Positions 55,810 through 64,000 of a stretch of DNA of 64,000 nt are shown here, piece after piece (the first letter of the stretch is position 1; each line of letters opens with the position of its first letter). The position numbers and the translations under genes are program-made. The notes under the pieces were generated by a model. It had not been told where the DNA came from and searched no databases. It saw nothing but the letters and a program-made list of their open reading frames with translations. The DNA is from Orobanche coerulescens. Taxonomy: Eukaryota > Streptophyta > Magnoliopsida > Lamiales > Orobanchaceae. Where the stretch lies: assembly GCA_033398695.1 (NCBI GenBank), contig CM065804.1:51367501-51431500 (forward strand), in the 5' to 3' direction.

Positions 55810-57022
55810 TGTTGCTACCCAAAATATTATCCGGAGATAGATATTGCTGGAATGGATGGGATAGCAAACAAATGCAAGAGCACTTCCGTGAGAAAGATAA
55901 ATAACACAAGATTTGCCGGGGTTGTTAGTCCCGGGCTTGAATGCTCTCGCGAGATATTATTAATACCAATATTCGGGGATACAAGTACTAATGTAAGAAT
56001 ACAATTACAATGAGTGTAAAGATTCTTGTTATCTTAGCTAGTGAGCGTGTAGATTGCCGGAAGAACCAGATTTGATGCTCTGTGAGTTCTTGTAACAAAG
56101 GAGATGAACAGTCGCGGCGGTGAGAGATCGGCCGTCTCTCACGACGAGTATTTAGTCTGGATGCTTGGGCTCCGGGCTTATGAATCCTTTGGAATCTATC
56201 TAGTGGAGACTTGCCTTCGCCGATCATCTTCTAGACGAGAGATTTGGAGAGAGAAGTCCTGAGATGGATTAGGTGAGATAGCCGGGAGCTTGATGATATG
56301 TATGTTCTTCAGTATTTCCGTGAATGTATCGGAATGTGAGAGAATGTGTTCTGAGCGTAAGTCAGAATGAATTCGGAACCGTTGGTGTAATGAATTTCGA
56401 ACCGTAGGTTGAATGTGAGAGAATGTGAACCTTTTTCCAGTAGGAAGAGGTTCTCTATTTATAGGGCTTGGATCCGCCGGGCGATCGCCTTCTCTGCAAT
56501 ATAATAATCGGGCGATCGTCTTTTAGCACATGGGCCTGTCCCCTCAAAGTCTGCAGGAGTTGCTGGCAGTCAACTGTGCGGTCCAATGGGGAGCTTACAC
56601 GCGTCCTGAGTTGCTGACACGGGTGGTCCTACTGACAACTTTCGGCGCGCATGCTGGTAGGTGAGGTAGGTGGCAGGCTGTGGTCAAAGGTCTTGTCTGT
56701 CAGCTAAAGATCTTGTCTGCTACGAAGATCTTGTCAGCGCCTTTGGTGGATCTGCACGTGGGTGCTTTTCTGAGACCCAGTCCTTGATGACTTTTGACGG
56801 GCGATCGTCTCTGCTCGGGGCGTAGGTCGATTGCCCTTAGCCGGTCACTAGAGTAGATCGCCAGCTGCCAAAGGGCGATCGCCTTGGGAGTCGATCGCCA
56901 GGTACCTGATGGTGGTCTGATATCTTCGACTTGGCGAGCTAGCCATAGTTTGACTGGAGTTGACTTGGTCGCTCGGCCTTATAGTCGATCGCCTGTCGGG
57001 ATGAATAAATCGTGACACAACA
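55810..57022 (-). repeat. 3' LTR of element E
   Basis: TGTTGCTACCCAAAATATT to CGTGACACAACA, 1213 bp. TATA box (minus) at 56456-56463. Palindromes GGCGATCGCC or close variants are at 56480, 56511, 56801, 56874, 56891 and 56985, all on the U3 side. Confidence 0.93.
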
Positions 57023-57036
57023 ATTGCCCCCCAGCT
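57023..57036 (-). other. Polypurine tract of element E
   Basis: Minus strand AGCTGGGGGGCAAT before the LTR start, identical to D. Confidence 0.85.
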
Positions 57037-57384
57037 CGCTCATACGTTGGAAACGTGGGGTGAGGTGGCTCTCTTGGCGATCGCTGAACTTTTGACGAGC
57101 GACTTCGTGTTTTATTGAACTGGCGATCGTCTTTGAGCTGATATATCCTGAGTTCGGACGACCTGGTTGGCCGCTGAACTGCGCGGGAAAAGGCAACGGG
57201 CGTTGAAAAGTCTCCGCGCACGTGTCGGGCTTCTATTGGAGGACACCAACGGTCATTAATGACTCCTCGGCTGACGCGTCCTCGAAAAGACGCGTACGCG
57301 GGTCTCGAGGGGGTCAACTAGTGTGTCGTTTGAGATCCGACCCCTGAGGTTTTCCCTTATTGCAAACGGGTCCCTACCTTCTCC

Positions 57385-57390
57385 TATAAA
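57385..57390 (+). promoter_or_regulatory. TATA box of the antisense gene in E
   Basis: TATAAA in TTCTCCTATAAAAGGGG, conserved with D (20868). It lies 153 bp before the ATG at 57538 and faces away from the LTR, opposite to gag. Confidence 0.68.
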
Positions 57391-57537
57391 AGGGGCGCGG
57401 GGCTGCAGAATCACTCACGCGAACTTTTTGGAGAAAGAAGGACTTGCTGCCGAATTTTCTGAAGATCTTAGTGCCGATCGTCGCTCGACTTCACCTTAGG
57501 GTAAGAAAAATTCTTTTCTCCTTTTCTGCTTCTGAAA

Positions 57538-60153
57538 ATGGCCGGAAACTCATCATCATTTGGAGCGGGTACTACTCTCCGCCGGACATCGGCCGCCAGG
57601 AGAAACTTCTCCGTCTTCCACTGAGACGGCAAGCTATTCGGCCGGAATCGACACTGGTGAAGTCGAGGCTTTATTCAATGAGGCCGATATTGCTAAGGAG
57701 TCGGCCGAGGAGAGACGATCGCAGACGAGAGAGATCCGCGATCGGGGCTTCCGGGAGCAACACAAATGCTGGTCGGCCTATAGGGCCTTTCTTTGAAATA
57801 ATGGAGAGGTTAGCCGGTCCTACTCCGAGATTCGATTTCCGGGGATACTCGGTCGCTTATCCATATGTGCTTCCCAAGCGGTCGCGATGTCGTGCCGCGC
57901 GTGATCGTTGTGGTCGCTCGGCCAAATACGGAGCTCGACGACCAGGAGAGATCTGGCCGTCTGGAGGACAAGATTCCATGTTCCTTAAGATGTGGACATG
58001 TTCGCGCCGGCGGAGAATGAACGAGCCGACCAGCCTCCGATGGGTATGGTCGCAGTGAGTGAGGCCGTTATGGAGGCCGGGCTACGCTTCCCTCTGTCCT
58101 TTGCGGTCTCCCATCTGTTGGCCACTTGGAACGTGGCGCCCCTTCAGCTGACGCCGAACGCCTGGCTCCAAATTATTTGCACCCTCACCCTTTTCGGCGG
58201 TCACCGCCTGTATCGCCTCCCATCGCCGTTGGAGATGAATCATTTGTTTAAACTGACGGCTCATAGAGGTTTGGTCGGCGGTTACCATATTCAAGGCCGA
58301 TCTGGTCGGGTGATTCATGGAGTTCCGAATAAGATACGGGGCGATCAGACGAAGTGGTTACAGGTCGCCGGCAAGTGGAGAGCTTCGCGAGCGACAATCC
58401 ACGTGCGACTGGAGATCCCCACTGAATTTCGGGAGAGGAATCCCGGTAAGGGTTTAGACTCTCCCTTCGTTTAGATGCGTTTTGGACTGATCTAATTTGA
58501 TTTCTGTTTTGCAGGCTTTCATATTCCGGCGATCGAGGAGCTGCCTTTCGACTTTCTCGTCGTTTGGGAGCGAATTAGGAGCTTGTCGGACGACGACCTA
58601 GACGCTACTCGGATCAACAAGGAGAGTCGCTGGTTGTCGGCTCGACTATTCCGTTTCCCGAGACATCTCGCGGTGCCAGGTATGTGTTTATGTGACATTC
58701 ACTTCTAGGCGATCGCCTTACTTGAGGAAAGTGTCTGACCATTAGTCGATCGTCTTTAACTGCAGAGGTTCGTTTCCCTCGCTTTTTGGAGCCTCCGGCG
58801 GAGATCGCTATGTCGAACCCAGGAGTCCTAGGCCGTCTTCGCCATAAGAGGTCGACTCGGGTCCCACCCGTTGCGTTGCCTATAGTTCCGGAGGCGGAGC
58901 CTCGCGTGGAGCCGGAGCCTCGCGTGGAGCCGGTCGTGGTTGAGGAGGAAATTCCGGAGGAGGGGCTTCGAGCTAATCGCAAGAGGCCGAGGCCGGAAGT
59001 AACTTCGATTCCTGCCCCGGGCGATGAAGTGCCGATCGCCGCGCCTCCGATCACCATCGTTGCTCCGGAGAGCGAGCCGCCCTCCGCGGCTTTTCTGCGG
59101 GAGACGGCGATCGCGGATGCTGAGACCCCTAGAGGGAAACCATTTTTCGGTCGGGATCCCGAGAAGGCTGAGAGGTAGATAGCATTTCTGTGTTGAAAAT
59201 TGCATCTGCATAGGAGTTGTATTAACTTTAGTTGTTTTGATGCAGGATCCATCGCGCAGATCCGTCTTGTCCACCGATGGTCGTGGATTTCCTGGCGAGC
59301 CGATCTCCTCGCCATTCCTGCGACATTCCTCCATATGTTAGCAAAGCTGCGTCTGCTCTGCCGAAAGCATGGACGACTGATCTGGATGCGATCGCTCGGC
59401 AGCGATCGTCGAGTTCGATGCATGCTGTTCTCGCCCTTTCTCTTCAGACGGCGACCATGGCCGTCCAGGCTGCTCAGGAGTTTGAGGGGCGGCCCTCCAC
59501 TATTCGCCTTCAGGAGGATCTCGAGGCGGCTCGGAAAGAGAACGTCGAGTTTGCTGACAAGATCGTGGCGATGGAGAAGGACTCCTTGGAGGCGGCCAAG
59601 CGGGCGAGCCATGAGCTTGAGCTGGAGAAGAAAGAGACTGAGAAATATCGAATGGCGTTCGACCGATTTCGGGACCAGATGCAGAGTGCCGTCCAGGCGC
59701 GGAATGTTGCTGAAGAGGAGGCCGATCGCCAGAAGGTGACGATCGCTCGGCTGACAGCCAGTGGCGGAGGCGAAAGAGAAGGTTGCTGCGAGGAGGCCGA
59801 GCTCGAGATCGCAATGTGCGATGGCCGAGCCGAGAGGAGAGGTTGAGGCGACCAAGGCCGATCCCTTCCAAAAATTGGAGTATGTCAGCGAGTTCGCCTA
59901 TTATTTGGCGTTCGCCGACTCGATCCGAGCGGCTAAGAAGGGAGGCTTGGAGGTCGGTCCTCTAGCTGAGAAGTTCAAGTCATATGCATTGGAGCATCCT
60001 CTTCATTCGACTTTCTCCTTGCCGATCCTGGATCTTGCGGACATCGGCGTGGATTTGAGTAGTATCCGTCTCGGCCAATCTTGCTCATCCCGACCTCGGA
60101 AGATGATGGGACCGCGCCGAATGTTGATGGCGAAGGCCGAGCGAGGGGCCTGA
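57538..60153 (+). pseudogene. Antisense spliced PF04195-like gene of E
   Basis: The ATG at 57538 in good context (AAAATGGCC) opens MAGNSSSFGAGTTL. Small indels then move the frame (GEVEALFNEADIAKESAEER, then RPIGPFFEIMERLAGPTPRF, then VDMFAPAENERADQPPMGMV). The conserved domain reads EAVMEAGLRFPLSFAVSHLL, WNVAPLQLTPNAWLQIICTL and NHLFKLTAHRGLVGGYHIQG, matching the PF04195 type. Exons by splice signals: to 58445 (GTAAGG donor), 58515-58679 (TTTTGCAG, GTATGT), 58766-59174 (ACTGCAG, GTAGAT) and 59246 onward (GATGCAG). The last exon encodes a coiled coil (AARKENVEFADKIVAMEKDS and on) and the tail FVSEFAYYL-like SEFAYYLAFADSIRAAKKGG. Function is unknown. All introns keep GT-AG ends here. Confidence 0.88.
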
Positions 60154-60699
60154 GGCGCTTCATTTTTGACGTTCTTAGCTTACTTTCTTAGTAGTTTGGT
60201 AGCTTTCTTTTGTAGCACTTAGGCCTTCGGGCGACCGTGTACTTTGATCTTCTCAAGCAATGAACTGAATGTTTGATTATCTTCGATTACTTGAATGAAT
60301 GGTTATTTTTGAGTCTTTGTTTGAGTTTGTACAAATGTGTGAGGAGAGATCGTTGCGAGGGTGGTTCCAAATGAATTGATAAACTCATAAAGACAACTTT
60401 TTACAACAAATTTGATCGCTGCACTACATCTGAAAAAATGACGATCTCCGTGTGTGGTTGAATAGCGACGATCGGCGTGTAGGTAGTCCGCACTCTTATT
60501 GCCCCTTGTTTTTATTCACTTAGTGGAAGTAAGGGGATGAAAATAATTCCTTGAGTGAGCGGTCTTCAACTTTGTCGAATCCTCGGGGACGGTCGTCCAT
60601 CTTGAGGAACCGTGCACGATCACGGAGTTCGATGGACCGACTCCTTGATCATGTCTTGATGCGCGAAGACATTGAGTGTCTCGTGACTCACTTTATTAT
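60154..60699. other. 3' untranslated DNA of the antisense gene in E
   Basis: Contains the phrase CTTCGGGCGACCGTGTACTT shared with D and F after the stop, and AT-rich sequence. No gene seen. Confidence 0.5.
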
Positions 60700-61200
60700 G
60701 AGGGTCCTATGTTAGGCTGCGCCTCGCCTCGTATTTAAACGAAGGGCGTGCGGTCTCGGTCTAGAGGAGTCCTCGCGCGGGGCAGCGTCGGATGAATCAA
60801 CTCCACGCCCGCGGCTTGTTAGCTCTGCTTCCACCTCGGCCAGCCATGGAGATGGCCGACCTCGACGGTGTACGTTGAGACGGGGGTTGTGGCACGTCGC
60901 ATTGTCCGGGTTCACCATGTTAAATGATGAACCTTTGAGGGCGAGCGATCGTGTCCATCGATTTATTTGGAGGGCCTCGGACTACGCCGGCCTCGTATTT
61001 AAACGAAGGGCGGGCGATCTTGGCCTAAAGGGACCTTGCATGGCCTAAGCAGTCGGTTCCATCGACCACCAGGACCATGGCTGCACTCTTCCACCTTGGA
61101 TCGTCATGCAGATGCCGACCTTCGACGGTGTACGTTGTGCGGGGGAGGCGATCTCGTGCCTTAGTCCATCATGTTAGATGGTGAACTGTAGATGGCGATC
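60700..61200. repeat. About 260-bp tandem repeat in E (two units)
   Basis: CCTCGTATTTAAACGAAGGGCG occurs at about 60726 and 60989 in shortened form, and the phrase CGACGGTGTACGTTG at about 60862 and 61124. Same repeat as in D, with one unit fewer. Confidence 0.87.
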
Positions 61201-61299
61201 GAGTCCTCCGGTTTCTAAAATAAGGAGGGAGATCGGGGTGACTTCCGTTGTCTCCTTCTCTTGATTGAAGCATGCAGGGACGGTCGCCGAGGTTGGTCC

Positions 61300-62899
61300 A
61301 GGGGTCGGCTCATATGAGCTTTCCATCCTGTTTTGTGTTCGACTCGGACGAGCGTCCATAGAGATAGGTAGGGGCTTCGGCTAAACCAATAAGGCATCGA
61401 CTTGCCCTCCTCGAACAATCTCCGTAGTGTTTGAGGAGGTCGCGACATTTGTTGGTGCTGTGGCCGGGACTCTTGTGGTAGGCACAATATTGATTGTTGT
61501 CCAGGTGACCGTGGTCCTTTATCGCCTTTGGCTTTTTGACCTCTTCGTGCCCCTTGATGGCATAGAAAATATGCGCTGGAGTTCTGTTGAACGTATGGAG
61601 GAGATGGGCTTCCATGTCCTCGAAAGCCTTGAGATCTCCGGGTGATTTGGCGATCGCCTTCTTTGCTTTGGCGATCGCTGTCTTCTGGACAAGAGGTGGC
61701 GTTTCCTCGCATAAGCGGAGGGTGAGTAGCCTTTGCCTGGCCAGGAAGTTGGCAGCTTTAGCGCGGAAGATCGCGTAAGTTGGGGGAATATCCTTGGAGA
61801 GATGTCTAAACTTGGGAGAGTGACCGCGGAATCCCCCCATGGCCGAATAGAGAGCGAGCTCGTCACTGACGGGTTCGCCGGTGAGGACGATTTCGTCCAC
61901 TCGGTCAATGTAATTTGCGTCTGATTCGTCTTTCCCCTGCTTGATTTTTATCATGCGGTGGGGGCCTTCTGGTCTGGCGACCTTGCTGGCGAAGTATGAC
62001 GTGAAGTCATTCGCCAGTTTCTTAAAAGATGTGATAGATCGCGGTGGTAGTGAGACGTACCATCTATGGGCCAGCTCGCCCAATGTCAACGGGAAGATCC
62101 GGCACTTGGTAGCATCAGATGCCCCACACCCAGTCATGTAAATTCGGAATTTACTCAGGTGTGTTTCGGGGTCCGATCTCCCCTCATACAGAGGTGTTTT
62201 GGGAGGAGCGATCGTTGTTTGTATGGGGGCAAGCTCGATGTGGACCGCGAGTGGCTCGGTCGGCCCGGCGATCTTATTGCTGGTGCTTGCCCTAGTGTCC
62301 AAGAGTGCTCTCATCTCATCGAGCTGGCGTTGTATGGCGGCCATCGCCGTGGCCTAGCTGCTCGCGGCTCGGCGCTCGGAGCGGGTGCCGAGGCGATTGA
62401 GTACTGATCCCCTGGCGATCGGGGCGGGAGTCAGATGGCTGACCTGCGTTCGGCTGTGAGGTGGGTAGGCCGAACTTCTGGTGACGGATTCGGGTTCCGT
62501 CTTTTCGAGGTTGGAAACAGTGCCCGGTCGCCCGGGATGGGTCGCGCTCAAGCGATCGAATATGGATCCGTCCGGTCGTGCGAGAGCCTTTCCCCTGGTC
62601 GGGCTTTCGGCGATCGCTCGTTCGATGGCAGTTGAATTTCCGTTTTCCCATGCGGCGGATGATCGAGGAGTTATCGCAGCGACGCGCATGCTCTCGTCGC
62701 TCCTCCGGGATGGCCATAGCCTCCTCGATCATTCTTTGGTTTGGGGCCCGATCGAGTGAGAGGTTGGGGCCATCTCTTGAATCGGGATCGAGAGTCTCGC
62801 GTTCTGCGGCTTCCCCATCGTTGGTGAGGTTCGGACTGGGCGGGATATGGTGTCCGCGGTTCGGAGAGCGGCTTTCTTCGGCGTGCCGGCGGATGTCAT
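61300..62899 (-). pseudogene. gag of element E
   Basis: Likely start at 62899 (MTSAGTPKKAALRTAD). The N-terminal arginine-rich region is frameshifted (several overlapping frames at 62316-62760). The main frame (62344 down) gives MAAIQRQLDEMRALLDTRAS, TPLYEGRSDPETHLSKFRIY, CRIFPLTLGELAHRWYVSLP and RSITSFKKLANDFTSYFASK, which is the PF03732 gag domain. It continues to MIKIKQGKDESDANYIDRVD, FLARQRLLTLRL and a knuckle YCAYHKSPGHSTNKCRDL in a C-H-H-C pattern. It ends without protease or RT. Gag builds the particle; a gag-only element must use enzymes of another element. Confidence 0.9.
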
Positions 62900-63005
62900 G
62901 ATTACGAAGGTTTTCTTTGAAGTGCGGTGAGTGTCACTTCAAGTATATGCCCCGAAACAGTGAGTGTTCTTGGGACGGTAGAAATAAAAGTTTGAGGGTT
63001 AGATG

Positions 63006-63025
63006 CCCCTTCTTCTAGCGCCAAT
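63006..63025 (-). other. Primer binding site of element E
   Basis: Minus strand ATTGGCGCTAGAAGAAGGGG next to the LTR, the same site as in D. Confidence 0.75.
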
Positions 63026-64000
63026 TGTTGCTACCCAAAATATTATCCAGGAGATAGATATTCTTTGGAATGGATGGGATAGCAAACAAATGCAAGAGCA
63101 CTTCCGTGAGAAAGATAAATAACACAAGATTTGTCGGGGTTGTTAGTCCCGGGCTTGAATGCTCTCGCGAGATATTATTAATACCAATATTCGGGGATAC
63201 AAGTACTAATGTAAGAATACAATTACAATGAGTGTAAAGATTCTTGTTATCTTAGCTAGTGAGCGTGTAGATTGCCGGAAGAACCAGATTTGATGCTCTG
63301 TGAGTTCTTGTAACAAAGGAGATGAACAGTCGCGGCGGTGAGAGATCGACCGTCTCTCACGGCGAGTATTTAGCTGGATGCTTGGGCTCCGGGGCTTATG
63401 AATCCTTTGGAATCTGTCTAGTGGAGACTTGCTGCTTCTGCCGATCGTCTTCTAGACGAGAGATTTGGAGAGAGAAGTCCTGAGATGGATTCCGGTGAGA
63501 TAGCCGGGAGCTTGATGATATGTATGTTCTTCAGTATTTCCGTGAATGTATCGGAATGTGAGAGAATGTGTTCTGAGCGTAAGTCAGAATGAATTCGGAA
63601 CCGTTGGTGTAATGAATTTCGAACCGTAGGTTGAATGTGAGAGAATGTGAACCTTTTTCCAGTAGGAAGAGGTTCTCTATTTATAGGGCTTGGATCCGCC
63701 GGGCGATCGCCTTCTCTGCAATATAATAATCGGGCGATCGTCTTTTAGCACATGGTCCTGTCCCCTCAAAGTCTGCAGGAGTTCTTTGGCGATCAGTGTG
63801 CGGTCCAATGGGAGCTTACACGCGTCTGAGTTGCCGACACGGGTGGTCCTACCGACAACTTTCGCGCGCATCTTTGGTAGGTGAGGTAGGTGGCGGTGTG
63901 GTCAAAGGTCTTGTGCATCGGCTAAAGATCTTATGCCTACGAAGATCTTGTCAGCGCCTTTGGTGGATCTGCACGTGGGTGCTTTTCTGAGACCCAGTCC
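63026..64000 (-). repeat. 5' LTR of element E (cut by window end)
   Basis: Matches 55810 onward. Differences are concentrated where the left copy has GCTGG, CTGC or CAG words. About 240 bp lie outside the window. Confidence 0.92.

Larger units (their letters stand above)
55810..64000 (-). mobile_element. Non-autonomous gag-only LTR element E with antisense gene
   Basis: Same family as D, without nested insertions, so it shows the intact order: 3' LTR (55810-57022), polypurine tract, antisense gene on the plus strand (57385-60153), tandem repeats, gag on the minus strand (61300-62899), primer site (63006-63025) and 5' LTR running off the window. No pol sequence exists between gag and the antisense gene. 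Its length would be about 8.4 kb. The right target duplication is outside the window. Confidence 0.92.

Noticed and set aside
56480..57000. GCGATCGC as the cyanobacterial HIP1 repeat, hence bacterial DNA
   Set aside because: The words lie in a plant LTR with TATA box, primer site and gag; the similarity to HIP1 is coincidental.
57444..58058. A 204-codon open frame as the true start of the antisense gene in E
   Set aside because: Most of it is the wrong frame over exon 1; only a short part (RPIGPFFEIMERL) agrees with the conserved protein, so frameshifts explain it better.
1..64000. An intact protein-coding host gene
   Set aside because: All recognisable host coding pieces (SCAR, UBP and rbcL-like) are single short fragments without their neighbouring exons or domains.

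Overview
This window is nuclear DNA of a flowering plant, made almost entirely of transposable elements. Plant origin is shown by Tekay/Del-like chromoviruses with initiator-Met-type primer sites, a Sirevirus-type copia element, Tat/Athila-style gag genes with an accompanying PF04195-like protein, exon fragments resembling the plant SCAR/WAVE and UBP genes, and a plastid rbcL fragment. I found no intact host gene, no rRNA or tRNA gene and no CRISPR array.

Layout. 1-8586: gypsy chromovirus A, reading right to left, its 3' LTR cut by the window edge. 8587-13246: a patchwork of exon fragments from unrelated host genes (SCAR, UBP and an unidentified exon), a 412-bp hAT-type MITE with an 8-bp target duplication, the right end of a CACTA element, a Helitron 3' end, a TA microsatellite and a LINE remnant. 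13243-15855: F, a collapsed copy of the D/E family. 15856-16902 and 53358-about 55250: low-copy, organelle-like DNA that includes the rbcL fragment; this is the oldest layer visible. 16903-53357: gypsy chromovirus C, which contains element D (19369-46366), which in turn contains chromovirus B (20968-27847) and a 12.3-kb Sirevirus (31296-43585). The order is supported by matching target-site duplications for D (TGTTT) and the Sirevirus (GGTTG) and a near-matching one for C (GCTCT/ACTCT). 55250-55809 is unassigned. 55810-64000: E, a second copy of the D family, whose 5' LTR runs off the window.

The D/E/F family is the most unusual part. These elements carry gag but no visible pol. On the opposite strand they carry a spliced gene with its own TATA box, located just inside the 3' LTR and encoding a PF04195-like domain followed by a coiled coil. 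The Sirevirus likewise has an extra env-like reading frame after pol, preceded by a TATA box and by three polypurine-tract-like repeats. The left LTR of B contains a stretch of gag that replaces normal LTR sequence. In every LTR family whose U3 was examined closely, the region just upstream of the TATA box is packed with short CpG-rich palindromes, with a different motif by family.

Almost all reading frames are broken by frameshifts or by stops, many of which fit C-to-T (or G-to-A) changes. The copies here therefore look inactive, although related intact copies may exist elsewhere in the genome.
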